This document shows, piece by piece, positions 52,405 through 63,968 of a stretch of 64,000 bases of DNA. Origin of the DNA: Harmothoe impar (Eukaryota; Annelida; Polychaeta; Phyllodocida; Polynoidae); contig OX381704.1 of assembly GCA_947462335.1 (NCBI GenBank), forward strand, positions 23,700,442-23,764,441. The letters run 5' to 3'. The position numbers and the translations under genes were made by a program. The notes under the pieces are model-generated. The model was given only the letters and a program-made list of their open reading frames with translations, searched no databases and was not told where the DNA came from. The stretch's first letter is position 1; each line of letters starts with the position of its first letter.

Positions 52405-54465
52405 GTATACCCACTCTGGGACCCCTCCAATTGATGGAATTCCTTCTACCTTTTGTAATAGCTGTTTTCTTGTCGCCAGCCCCGGGTCGCCAGCACCAGC
52501 TTGTAGCCACACCCATTCGGCGACCACTCCCTACACTGAAAATCCATAGATTGAAAGGGTTAGTCAGTACAGACTATCCTAGGTTGGTCATATGAGTTGT
52601 ATTCAACTAGTTGGGGCCACCTGTCATGACCACTCAGTGGCTCCCCCTGGAAATAAAAAGACTAAGCTGGGTTGGTCAGTACTGACCAACCTGACAACAA
52701 TAACTGACCTAGGTTGGTTGTATAGGCAGCCGAAAAATGACTAACTAGGTTAGGCACTAGTGACTGAGAGGTTGGTCGTATAGGGAGCCTAGGAATATCA
52801 GTGTATAGGGGGCGAAAGCTTACCTGTTTACTTTTAGTTGTGCGGGTTACGAAACCCTCGAATCAGGACAGGGAATCACGGCGCGGTACGTATTAGGTAT
52901 GGGCGCTTTAGTCAACTTGAAGATTTCTCCTTCCATAAGCATCCCTTTCGTAACAAATTTATAGTACAGCAGGGGGCATGTCTGATACACAAATCTATGA
53001 AAGGAGGCCCAGTAGAGATCTTTATTTGCTGAGAAATAATATTTTTTCCGAAATTCCCCATAGCGTGACATCACTTCCTGTCCTGATTCGAGGGTATTAA
53101 ATCACCTGTTTTTTCCGTGGCATCGGGTTACTTTGACACCCTATGATGGTAGATGGATATGACGGTGAGTAGTATATTGAAATGGAAATTTGGATGAGGC
53201 TCTTTGTTTTGATTTGTAAGTAGTATAGGGAAATGATAGTTCCCATCTGGTAGGTTTTAACGGTATGATTTGAGTAGGACTAGCTAAATCATGTAAAATG
53301 ATACCCCAATGACGGTATAAGTATATAACGGTGAGTTGTTTATTGGAACAAAAAATTTGGATGATGCACTTTACATAGTAGTATAGGGAAATGATAGTTT
53401 ACATCTGGCAAGTTTCGATGGTCATTTCCATGAGTAGTATATGGAAATGTTAATTTTTAACGGTGATATTTCATGGTTTGGATTATCATTATTTTTGTTT
53501 TCAAAATTTCCAATTGAATATTTCCTACATCAATTATATGTGTCTCCTTTTCTCTACAGCTTTTCTTAACCTCTAACCTATCCCGAGAGAAACGAGTATG
53601 CCACAATCAGGAGAAGTACGCCTATATAGAATTGATAGTTTTATCATTAGGAATTGAATTGAGTTTGTTATATTATTGGTCACTTATATCATGAGGGCGA
53701 TATTTCCCGACTAAATAGTTCTAGTACGCTACAATGCCTTAACGTCATATCAGTTGAGGGTATGATTTGCGTAGAACTACACACTATATATGATGGCTCT
53801 GAGGAAGCATTAACATTTACCATGATTTAGGGAATTAAAAATCCTTGAACTTGGGGGATTCGTCACTATATGACAACAATGGGGTGGTGAAATTTCTTAC
53901 CCTCCCCCCCCCCCCCCCCCCCTCTCTGAACGCCCGAAATCGTTTAGCGGCTCCTGCGACGATAATTCCCTCCCCTACCTTTGAACAATGGCAATGTTTG
54001 GCTTTTTAACATTTAGTCCCTTTTCCACCTTTCACCCCCCAAAATGTACCATGTTTTAATGACTTTTAGTTCCGAGAAGACTAATCATAATAAACTCTGT
54101 AATTTATATTTAATTTATTTATTCTTCGACAGACAATACGCATACATACATTCTCGCATGGTTTCTCGCTTTTACAAGTGCGTCATGCCAATGGCAAGGA
54201 TAGCGGTCTTTCCTTACATGTGCATATACCCAAGATTTTCAAGTATATATTATTCGCAGGTACCTTGGGACATGTTAAATAAGGTAGACCACAATGTGAA
54301 ACAAACTCTCAATAATTATAATTCAAATATCCTGGCTACTGCCATTGGAACCTTGGGAGATCATACATAAATGCAAAATTATTGAATAAATACAATACGA
54401 TACGTAATGACACAATTATTATTAAATACAATGTATATTTGAATAAATACTTATTCAACTACAGA
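52405..54465. other. Intergenic DNA with degenerate repeats
   Basis: At 52,560-52,800 there are several copies of a TAGGTTGGTCGTATAG-like phrase, partly inverted. At 53,135-53,470 a block of about 170 bp is present twice in degenerate form (phrase AGTATAGGGAAATGATAGTT). A C-run is at 53,905-53,922. No gene is supported. The 3' end of ALG10 begins at 54,466. Confidence 0.5.
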
Positions 54466-57400
54466 TTACCACATAAACCTTTGAAAGTCAGTCTCACTGG
54501 GCCATCGGAAGGGTTTCTCTATGAACATATATATTGTAGCTGCATTTACAGCCACATTCAGTATAGTTTCCAGAGTTAGTGCAAAGTATGAAGCAGGTTT
54601 CATATTAAGTCTATATATAAGATATGGCACTATGAAGTACCTAAACTCTAGCAACATCTGCGGGATGAGATTAACACAGATACATGTGATGAAGACTAGT
54701 TTCCACAGCCCTGACTGATGCCACACCTGGTGTAGCATCCCCCAGACAGAGAAGAGGTACACTGGGGTTAGGAAGTATTTGGCAAGCTCATGTCTTCTGA
54801 AGACTTTGGCCCAAATGTAGAAGGTATAATGTCTGTTATCGGCAAGAAGATATTTATGTGCCACTGTGAACTTCCAGATGAGTGCCGTGCTTAAGGCAAT
54901 AAATATCAGCACTAACACGGGGTGTCTGTAAAGGAACTTGAAGAAAGCTACGATTTTCTGGAATGATATGAGATGCATGAAGGAAAATCCAGCTGAGAAG
55001 GCGGCAAAGTAGAATACTTGTGGGAAGTTGAGGCTGACTTGGTGGTCGTCTTTAGCACCCACTACAATGCTGCCATTCACACACACAAACACAACAAACA
55101 CCACACACACCAGCCCGTACGCCCACAGCTTGGACACACACTGACAAACAAGATGACTCAGCGACCGATAATCTCCTTTCAGTCCATTAACCACCTTTCT
55201 AAGCACTTGGAAAATGAACCCAAACTGCTGGACCTCCTCCTGGGTGATGTCCTTCTTCTCCGGCTGCATCCAGTCGATGACAATTCTCTCGGCAGTGATT
55301 CCCGCACAGAAGACGACCCAGACGACATTTGTCTGCCGGAAAAGGACAGCAGTGACGCCGGCGGCAGCGGCGTGGACGTGGTTGCCCCTGAGGGTGAGGA
55401 GGTACATGAGGAGGACCCAGAAGGTGGCGCCGGCGTCTGTGTAGTACAGGAAGCTGAAGAAGTAGAGCAGCGGGAAGAAGCTCACTGCCCCCGCCGTCAC
55501 CAGGCACCGCCACTCGTCACAGGTCTGTGGGGATGTCTGTCGTGATGAAATCAAGTAAAGAATTTATGAACAATATGTGTGTAAAATAATAATATATCCA
55601 TTTTCAAATAATACACCTTGATTTATTACAATATTCTAGAAATTGGAATAGATGTGCATTTGGAATTACTTGTTTAAATCATAGAGGTATATGCATTTCT
55701 ATGTTTAAATTAACAAATCAAATTAGATATGACAGAGATTTCCAGGAATCAGTGCATTGATTTGTGAAATTACTAACATTGAATTCGGTCTTGTAAACAA
55801 AAATTCTATGACACTTTGGCAATTTTATACATAGACAAATGCCAACGCAGGTTGAACGGGATACGCCCCAGCCCTCACGAGTGAAATACATTAGAGATGG
55901 TATCAATGTAGTTGGCATTTGTGCTTATTTAAAAAAAAAGTTTGAAGCCATTTGATGAAGGAAAAACATTTTCTTAGCCCATTGAAAACATTGTATTCAA
56001 TAGTGGACAGTACAGTACTTATTGTTAAACTTACTTAAAGGATAGAAAATCTTGTATCTAAAAAAAAAAATCAAAAAAAAAAATCATATGTTATCTACCT
56101 TTTCGCGGAGGTATAGTTGTCTACTTAGACAAAGGAAAAGAAGGCTGTTCCCCGTGGCAAATCCTACATTGACTGCACGTAGCCAGAAGGTAGTGCAGGA
56201 CACAGACATGGAGATGTCAAACAGCCAGTGGACGGGTCTCAGGATGGCCACTGTGTTGGCGTACAGCCCCGGTAGGGTGGTGATCATAGGATCCCACTGG
56301 AAATTGAAATACATTGTATTATACAAATTATTATATAGCACATCAGGTATTGCTGCTATTGAAGTAACATTAGTGAGTAGGCCTACTTATTTTTTAACAA
56401 CAACCCTTTGACCGGGAGGGGGGGGCTAAGACTTTTGGACCCCTGTGTTGTTATAAAAAATAGCACACTTTTATTTTATCTGCACCTCAACAAGGGAACG
56501 ATCAGGTGACCATTTTCTTCAAGCCCCAAGTCTTTGAGTGCCCTTAGGGAGTGATAATTTTTTAACAACAGGGGGAGTGGTGGGTTTCCGCGTGGAGCGT
56601 GCAAATTTTTTTTACGCCCCCCCCCTTAAGGCTACCGCAGACGGACCTGATCCGATCGGCCGATCGAGTCAGGCCATATCAAACATGTTTGATTGGGCCG
56701 ATTCGATCGGGAGGACGTCCCCGGAGACCAACCCGATCTGCCTAGCTACCGATCGAGTCGGGCCCGTCTGCGGTGGCCTTTAGAGCCGAAAATCGGCTCG
56801 CGCACAGGCCCTTTTAAGCATAGTAAGGCCACTCAAAAAAAAAACCTGGTTTCTCACCACCAAGCACTGAAAAATATGATGAGGGCGTTTTTTATTCAAT
56901 TTTTTAAATTTTTTTTACTAAGGGCCAAAATGTATAGGAAAATGTAGACTTTCTGCGAACAAATTTCACACTTAAGTATTTTAGCGTTTATTAATTTACA
57001 GAAGTTGGAAAATGTAAGATATTCCTACGCCACTGCATTACTGACAGTATAAGCTTTAATTTGATACCAAATATGACAATATTTCTCAATATCTAACACA
57101 TTTTTTCATTAAAAATATACAAAATAGAAAAAAATGTTTTCCCCAAATCATGATGCAGGCTTTTTGGCTCAAAACAGGTTAAATTATTTTGACCCCCCCC
57201 CCACCAAGAGAGGTCCAAATATTTTTGCCCCCCCCCCCCCGCCCCGTAAAAAATTTGGACCCCTTGACCGGGGGGGGGGTAAAAAATGTAGACCCCTCTT
57301 GACTTGGGGGGGGGGTCAAAAAATTCAACCTGTTTTGAGGGAAAAAGCCCGCGCGTTACTATGCTACAAATTAAGGGGCGCGAATGCGCGCGATTTTCGG

Positions 57401-57745
57401 CCTGCCGGGGGGGGGGGAAATTTCGACCCCTCTTGGGGGGGGGGGGGTGAAAAAATTTCGCACGCTCCGCGTGAAATCTCACCACCACCCCCCTGTTGTT
57501 AAAAAATGAGCACTCCCTTGGTAGATAAACTAGCGCAGCATTTGATTTTGACTCACTTGGAGTTGGACACTTACCTCAAAGTACTGACCCTTGCAGTAAT
57601 GCTGCACCTGTGGGATATGGAAGACCTCGTCCATATATGGCTTCATTTGTCGAGATTGTATTTTGAGGAGAATACATGATGTCAATGAGAAGAAAAACAC
57701 AATAAATTCAAAGACAGAAAGCCACGAAGCACCGGCGACTGCCAT
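54466..57745 (-). CDS. ALG10: Dolichyl-phosphate-glucose alpha-1,2-glucosyltransferase (ALG10)
   Basis: Exons 57,575-57,745, 56,099-56,296 and 54,466-55,524, all joined in phase 0, give 475 residues, close to the family's usual 473. The enzyme adds the third and last glucose to the dolichol-linked oligosaccharide in the ER membrane. Diagnostic phrases are YMDEVFHIPQVQHYC in exon 1 (the conserved acidic loop), WDPMITTLPGLY at the start of exon 2, and FRQTNVVWVVFCAG, KYLLADNRHYTFY, LEFRYFIVPYLIYRLN and the terminal FQRFMW in exon 3. Many hydrophobic segments fit a multi-pass membrane protein. The head-to-head neighbour is TPRKB. Intron 1 holds several MITEs. Confidence 0.96.
55826..56010. mobile_element. 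Shortened copy of the hairpin repeat at 3626
   Basis: Contains ACAAATGCCAACG, CGCCCCAGCCCTCACGAG and GTTGGCATTTGTG, with most of the left arm missing. The following phrase (TTGAAGCCATTTGATGAAGG) matches the flank after 3775. It lies in ALG10 intron 2. Confidence 0.7.
56546..57518. mobile_element. G/C-tract inverted-repeat element, copy 4 (ALG10 intron 1)
   Basis: It begins AGGGAGTGATAATTTTTTAA and ends GTTAAAAAATGAGCACTCCC. Near each end is the inverted pair CCGCGTGGAGCGTGC / GCACGCTCCGCGTG. The interior has long G- and C-runs, an AT-rich middle and a nested MITE at 56,629-56,779. ORFs on both strands over the G/C runs are artefacts. Confidence 0.7.
56629..56779. mobile_element. 151-bp MITE with 3-bp TTA duplication (Harbinger-like)
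   Basis: Termini AGGCTACCGCAGACGG and CCGTCTGCGGTGGCCT form an inverted repeat with one mismatch. The match continues inward with GATC-rich sequence (CGATCGGCCGATCGAGTC). TTA flanks both sides (56,626-56,628 and 56,780-56,782), as in PIF/Harbinger elements. It is inserted into a G/C-tract element. Confidence 0.7.
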
Positions 57746-57959
57746 GTTTACATACAGATACAAAGTTAGGCAACTTCATTGTTTAGTATTATTTTGCTTT
57801 TGATATAACCATCAAATCATGTTATTGAAACACGCGTTTCATCTTAATAACGAATAACATATACATGATAATATTTCAAAATAATCCAATACTGTTCTGG
57901 AGTAATTTTAGCGAAAATAGGTCAGATCCGAAACGGTTGCATACTTCTTTAGCTGAAGA
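57746..57959. promoter_or_regulatory. Shared promoter region of ALG10 and TPRKB
   Basis: 214 bp separate the two divergent ATGs. No TATA box is evident and the sequence is AT-rich. The spacing indicates a bidirectional promoter, but I cannot define factor sites. Confidence 0.55.
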
Positions 57960-60241
57960 ATGGCGATCTACGAGTGCCCGAGTCCACTGCATAAAGGCTG
58001 GAATATTTCGCTAGCTTTATTTGATAATGTTGAAAACTGCAAGGAGCTTAAAGCTATGGTGATGGAGGGTACACTGACAGTTGGTCTCCTTAAACCATCA
58101 ATGGTAAGTGTTGGTATTCACCGATTATATTTCAAAAGCACCTATTATCGCCCAGGTAATGTGGCGAGCCGGCGGTTCGACTTCGCTTCAGATGTTCAGC
58201 TGACAGCCTCTAGGTAGTGTTCATTTATTAATTACAGTGGAGGGTGGTGAGATTTGGCGCAGAGTGGCGAAAATTGTTCATGCCCCCCCCCCTCGAGAGC
58301 GCGTGAAATGTTGCCTGCCCCCCTACGCCGAAGACGTCGAAAATTTTTCACCCACCCCCCTTTGAACTTTAGACTAGTAATAGTAGTAATACTAATACTA
58401 GTAAGTAACGCACAGGCGTTTTGCTAAAAAGGTGCTACATTTTTTACAGCCCCCCCCCTCTCAAGAGCCTCAGCCTCGTCGAAGAGGGATCAGAATTTTT
58501 TACCCCCACCCTCAGGAGGGGTCGGAAATTGTTACGCCCCCCCCCTGTAAATAATAAATGAACACTCCCCAGTACGGTAGTACTATAAGACTCTAGACCA
58601 CATTGATTCTCAGTCCGGGCTCCGTACCCGGGCCCGGAGCTAAAAAAAAAAAGCACATCATAAACCGTCATCCCTAACTACAAGGGGGCTTCCATAAAGT
58701 ATGTACGCACGAAGGGGGGGGGGTATATTTTCTGGAAATCTTTGCGTACACATGAACCCTTTATTTTAGTGCGTACAAGAACTTAAGCCAGTTTAGGGGG
58801 GTGTCAATTTCTGAAGAAAATGTGCATACATACTTTATGGAAGCCCCCCAAAGGGAGTGATCATATTTTAACAACAGGGCCCGATTTCGACCCCTTGAAG
58901 GAATGTAAAAAGTTTTGACCAAAGAGCGCCCACCCATTCAGGCCATTGCATGCTTCAAAAGGGCCCACGCTGTTTTTCCACCCAAGAGAGGTCAGAATAT
59001 GTGTATGCCCCCCCCCCCCCCCCGCGCCTTCAGGAGGGGTCGAAATTATTTACAACCCCGCCCCGTAACTTATAAATGAACTCTCCCTTAAGGTTGAAAG
59101 TTAAGCCGAGGTTAAGGACTCAACTCATGGGACGAGTTTTAACATGGATGGGAAAGTTCCCCGGACATATGTTAAACATTTTAATAATTGTAGACTTATT
59201 ATTCTTCATAGATTCTAGACAAGTTCCAAGCTGTTATCGCGGGTACACAAGCCATCCATCACGAACTCAACAACAACCGGGTAACAAAGATGCTGCAGAC
59301 TGAGCTCCTCTACTGCCTCTCACCAAACAAAAACGTGAGTCTTTTAAATGTTTAACCCTTGAATGACTACATACCAATTTACCCTTTGTGGGCGAGCATC
59401 AACTATAGTTGATTCCATGCCTGGGCGAACATCGACTATAGTTGATGCCATGGCAGGGCAAGCATCGACTATAGTCATCATAACTCTATGGGATTTAGCG
59501 TTATAGGCTCGTCCTTAGTCTTAGACAAAACTACTGCAAAAAGTCTCGCCCTCCCAGCTAACAGTATCAAATTTTGGCCGCCCTCATAGGGTTAATGGAA
59601 AATACCCCTTGCCGTGGTGTATGATTGCAGCCCTGGTAGCAACTTGAATTAAATCACATTCTATGTCAGTTTATGATGACCAATCTTTAGAGTCAACTAG
59701 GAACAGACGCAGTGTTTTCTACAGATATGCAACCCCAAATTTATCAAGCTCTGTAGGTGTATTCTGAAATCTTCTGCATGTTTTTTCCCATCGAATAAAT
59801 GGCCGCTTTCATTCAGATTTCAGATGCGTTTCGTAGGTTTGGCATGGGGGACAAAGATAGTTCTGTTCTTGTTTGTGAGATACACAAAACGGGTGAAAGT
59901 CAGATGCCACTCGTCCAGCAGAACGTGAAGGGAACCTTAGAGGACATCAGCAAACTGAACCAAATGGCCAATGATGCTCAAATAAAAAAGGTAAAAGTTT
60001 AAAAAAAAAAAGTCTTTGAATTTACAAGTAAAATTCTCTTTCTTTGCATGTTATAATGTATTGTTTTCTAATGTCCCATTTCGTTAAATTAAACTAAGAT
60101 ATTATGCAAATCTAATGAGAGTAACAAAGTAATGTGCCCATCATTTTTCAGATCTACAAGGTTCAGGAACCAGAGCTGAAGGTCGGCACGTTTCTAGAGG
60201 CTGTGGTTAACCGAATAGCCGTCAAGGACTTTGCTTCGTGA
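57960..60241 (+). CDS. TPRKB: TP53RK-binding protein (Cgi121 subunit of the KEOPS complex)
   Basis: Exons 57,960-58,103, 59,212-59,334, 59,817-59,990 and 60,152-60,241, all phase 0 with consensus signals, give 176 residues (family about 175). TPRKB/Cgi121 binds the Bud32/PRPK kinase in KEOPS, which makes the t6A modification on tRNAs. Family-like phrases are ALFDNVENCKELKAMVMEGT (exon 1), ILDKFQAVIAGTQAIH and LLYCLSPNKN (exon 2), ISDAFRRFGMGDKDSSVLV (exon 3) and IYKVQEPELKVGTFLEAVVN (exon 4). A poly(A) signal (AATAAA) is at about 60,362. Intron 1 holds four MITE-like insertions. Confidence 0.95.
58216..58567. mobile_element. G/C-tract inverted-repeat element, copy 5 (TPRKB intron 1)
   Basis: It begins AGTGTTCATTTATTAATTAC and ends AATAATAAATGAACACT. 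The interior has C-runs and GAAAATTTTTCA-type spacers. It is a diverged member of the same group, with CATTTATT in place of CATTTTTT. Confidence 0.6.
58684..58849. mobile_element. 166-bp MITE with CTTCCATAAAGTATGTACGC termini
   Basis: GGGGGCTTCCATAAAGTATG is repeated in inverse at the right end (CATACTTTATGGAAGCCCCC). The interior keeps further partial symmetry (GCGTACA...GTGCGTAC). It has no coding capacity. Confidence 0.75.
58853..59092. mobile_element. G/C-tract inverted-repeat element, copy 6 (TPRKB intron 1)
   Basis: It begins AGGGAGTGATCATATTTTAA and ends TTATAAATGAACTCTCCCT. It contains a long C-run (59,008-59,024) and the CCCCTTGAAGGA phrase seen in copy 1. Confidence 0.6.
59356..59591. 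mobile_element. TTAA-flanked MITE, copy 4 (TPRKB intron 2)
   Basis: TTAA occurs at 59,352-59,355 and 59,592-59,595. It is the inverse-orientation relative of 1079-1279, with GCATCAACTATAGTTGAT, GCATCGACTATAGTCATC and the shared phrase AACTCTATGGGATTTAGC. Termini CCCTTGAATG and CCTCATAGGG are partly decayed. Confidence 0.7.
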
Positions 60242-60828
60242 TCAATCATTCAAATCAACTGTGCTGCCATTTTGTATATACCCATCCCTATACGTCGACA
60301 TGATGTGATTCAATTTTCATATTCTCTTATTCATCGTCCACCATGTGGTTTAAACAATCACAATAAATACACGTCATTTCAAATATGTCATTTATTGTTA
60401 TGTATCACAGTGATCAGCAAATACGGATTATAAATTACAACGCACAACTCCCCGTCCACCCTCTCCTATGAATCATAAATTACATTCATAATCGAATCTC
60501 TTCACAACATAGACATTATCATCCAAAGGCGACATTCAGGTCTGATACAGCTCCCTGTATATATCGGGTAACAACTTTTAATCATTCATTCAACAAGAAA
60601 AAAAAACCATCACTAGGTTCAAGCACCACAATACTCATTAATTATACACCCATGGCCCACATACTGATTCTCACGAAATGACATGGCCTATCCTTTACTA
60701 ATACAGTGGTAGCGTACCGCTGGTTTAATACTATTAAAGTAGGGTGCTACCTACACGTAGACACCCCCTATCGTGGAGAATAATAGTTAATGACCAGGGA
60801 TGCCACAGTGTCAACAGGGACTAGTGAA

Positions 60829-63800
60829 TTATAAAAACAGCTGTCGGAGTTCTTCAGCTTCTTTGGCCATGTCTTCCACTGTCCGCCACTCGGAGGGCTC
60901 CACGTTTTTATCGTGGGTTTCCAGCTGCAAGTAAAGTAAGAGAAGGTGTATCTTATTCGTGGTAGATGATCCCTTCCCCGAGGGATCATCTAAAGAACCC
61001 TTTATGTCAACGCTGTAGGGTCGGCATGATGCATTCAGGGAGCACTGGTCTGATACCCAACAGGGCTGCATTCATGCACTATGATGGTAAAGGGCATACC
61101 ATATAAAAAGCACTAGGTGGTCTTTAAAGTTGGTATCCCAATTGAGGTGACTAGAATTGATCTCTCAATAATTACCTGAAAGTCCTGAATGTATACCTTT
61201 CTTCTGAAATGGGTGATTAATTCTGGTTACCAAGAGCCTTAAAGGCTTTAATGTAAAGTGTTTAATAATATCTAGATCTACAGCTTTCATGGAGAAAACT
61301 CAAGCATTGGCAAACCATCTGAGATATGCTGCCACCTATGCAGATGTCAATGAACTAAAGTGTTCATGAAAGGAGTTGAGCTACTGGGTCTGGAATGGGA
61401 ATATCTTGTAAACACTATACACAGCTGCCACCTTGCGGTTTAGAAGAGAGGTATGCTAATTGCTTTATTTTTGACTGCTCAGTGAAAATTCATTTTTGCT
61501 AATATGTGGGGATTTTTGTATGGAAATAGTTCTCATAGAGCTTTAATACTTTCACATATGTCTTGTCACATCAGCATGCCTATCACCATGCTGGAAGTGG
61601 AAATTCGTCACCACAACAGTTGGGATACCAACTTTAAAGGTTTAGCAAGGCTTCTAATGAATATTATGTTAGCTTTAGAGTTGGTATGACGTCTTTGCTT
61701 ATCTAGCAGTCCTCAAGAGAAAAACTATATTTAAAAAGTGAAGAAGATCGAGAGGTAGATATTGGAATGGACCTACCTCTTCATAGATGTCGTCATTTCT
61801 TTTAAAATCACCACCCTTGCGGGGAAGAATGTGGTAGTGTACATGCTGGAATGAATTAAGGGGGTCATTAAATCGTGCGTTTAATTAGGGATTCACTGTC
61901 TTCTCCTTTAACATTATATGTAAAGAGCATAAATTGTCTTAAGCTGAAACCGAGTTGGAAGAGTCAATGAGCAGGGACTTAGAAATGAACTAGAATTCTT
62001 ACAAATGAACTAGGTTTGTGTAATTCAAAATCAAAATTTTTAATTCATTTCTATTGTTCAAAAAAAGTGCCACTCCCTTGGTCAACAAAAATGGGAAATC
62101 TCACGACTTTGATCAACTCTTTGCAAGAAATTACCATAATTTGATACAGAAATTCCTTAGAAAAAAATCATGAAATTCCTGTGAAAGGAAGGAACCATCT
62201 GTGACGATAGTTAATATTTTCATGCATCTACGGTAGTTGGTAAGGTACCCATATGCTCTGGCCTGCCTCCGGGCCGTCCTGCATGCCCAGTGTCCGTGAG
62301 GTACAGTGGTGGTGTTTCTCCACCAGCCTGGATACGGTCTGTACGGTAAGGCTCAGGTCGGCCACCTCTGCAGCCGTCAGGTCGTCATAACGCGCCGCCG
62401 CACGCACAGGGGACACGAGCACATCTACTTTGTCAAGGTTTCATGTACTGCATCACAGACTACCAGTGGTCACTATATTATATAACAAGGCCCGGACAGG
62501 GGACACGATCACATCTACTGTGTTAAGCCCCCCCCCCCCCCCCACCACACACACACAATAGGGCAGAATTTGCCAAATTGCCCCCCCGCAAGAGGTTTCA
62601 CATTCCCCGGTCGATCGCTGTAATTTATTAGTAATTTCATTTTTCAAAAATGGGTTGCCCCCCCGCACACGCACACCTCGCCTCCCTGATAGGCCCAAAG
62701 TCTTCCCTGTGTATAGTGAGGTAACTTTTCATCTATACCAAGTAGCAGTAACTGCTACCAGTGCATTTAAGAGGATACGTCCAGGTATGACGGGTTTCCT
62801 GTTGACGAAGGCATATGACAAGGCTGTCCTGTAGAAAACACAGGAGGAGGGGATGGTCACCTGACCAAACTGGTACTCGCTGACGCTGTCAATTGTCGCT
62901 GTAAATATAGGATATCTTATTAGCAGAAACTGGTTACATGTGTAGACACAGATATTGCATAAAATGTATATGAAGTACAGAAATGAACGCAGTATAAATC
63001 TCAAAGAAATGGTCCACAAATCTATATGGGTACATGTTCAGAACTTTGCATTGGTCAGATGTTTCTCTGAAAGTTAGCCAAGTAGGCAGTGGTATTCTAC
63101 ATGCCAGATATAAGCAATGTTGGTCTGGATTTTGTGCATTATTATCTCATGGGTTTCTCTTTGTGATATATGGAAAAGTTCTAAAAAGAAGAAAATACTT
63201 GCGCACATCTTTTAGCAAGAAATGAATAGGACAACAAATATTTCTAAACAGAAACACATTTTCCCCAGAAAAAGTAACCCATAGACCATCTTTTGCTTGT
63301 AACATTCTTTCTCCCAAATACGTGTACGATTAAAGGAAATTAACAATCCCATCAGTGGCAGTGAATCTAAGTCCACTCACGTGTCGTCCTTGCAAGTGTG
63401 GGCCCGTAGAGGTCGTGACGTCGGTGTGACTCCACCGGCATCTCCTGACGCCGCGTGTGGAGAGCCCCAAGGTCAATCTCCACCACCTGCACCCCAATCT
63501 CCTCCCCCAGGTCGGCAAGCACCACGCCCCACGGGTCCACCACCTGTCAAACGGCAATAATAGCAGTTTAAATTCCCATATTTAACTTTAATTAAAATCT
63601 ATCATATTCAGTAGCTTAGGAATTAACATATCATTGGGGATTGAGTGCGGGCATCTGGTATCCCACATTCATAGTCATACAAGTAGACTCACTGTACCCA
63701 AGTATCAAAGCAACCCTCCGGTATGCTAATTCGATTGAATATACAATGAATTAAGAACTGTCAGGGTTCCCACTATTTTCTCAGTTTTAACTGACTTCTA

Positions 63801-63968
63801 ACTGACAAATGACAGGTGGGAACCCTGAACTGTTCAATATGAATGTACAATAGTATTAGTACTGACCATGGCATGTCCGTAGGAGGCCCGTTTGGGGTGG
63901 TGCTGCCCCACCTGGGCTGCCGCTATCACATAACACTGGTTCTCGATGGCACGAGCTCTTAACAAAAC
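60829..63968 (-). CDS. NitFhit: NitFhit: nitrilase-Fhit fusion protein, 3' part (partial)
   Basis: Minus-strand exons in order: 63,867-63,968 (starts [20 protein letters not shown]), 63,381-63,543 ([20 protein letters not shown]), 62,779-62,898, 62,249-62,419, 61,778-61,846 and 60,829-60,924. All junctions agree in phase (0, 1, 1, 0, 0). The first two encode the end of a Nit1-type amidase domain (deaminated glutathione amidase in vertebrates). The next exon crosses into Fhit ([16 protein letters not shown]). Then come [20 protein letters not shown] and QDGPEAGQS, the histidine triad [14 protein letters not shown], and the tail [15 protein letters not shown]. Fhit hydrolyses diadenosine polyphosphates. 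The single-chain Nit-Fhit fusion is known from flies and nematodes, whereas vertebrates have two genes. The 5' exons, including the Nit catalytic cysteine, lie beyond 64,000. Confidence 0.93.
60930..62248. other. Introns of NitFhit, with a decayed TTAA-type MITE
   Basis: Apart from the exon at 61,778-61,846, no coding sequence. At 61,010-61,095 the phrases GTCGGCATGATGCATTCAG and CAGGGCTGCATTCATGCA match the interior of the TTAA-type MITEs at 4945 and 7317. Confidence 0.5.
63762..63827. mobile_element. 66-bp minimal hAT-like MITE
   Basis: Termini CAGGGTTCCCAC and GTGGGAACCCTG are a perfect 12-bp inverted repeat flanked by exact 6-bp direct repeats AACTGT (63,756-63,761 and 63,828-63,833). 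The inside is essentially spacer with CTGACTTCTAACTGAC. It lies in a NitFhit intron. Confidence 0.75.

Noticed and set aside
57093..57502. Long overlapping ORFs on both strands (Pro/Gly-rich)
   Set aside because: They lie within a G/C-tract mobile element. C-runs and G-runs give Pro and Gly frames without stops.
63330..63557. Minus-strand frame with Trp/Arg-rich product
   Set aside because: A wrong frame of the NitFhit exon at 63,381-63,543; the correct frame reads [15 protein letters not shown].
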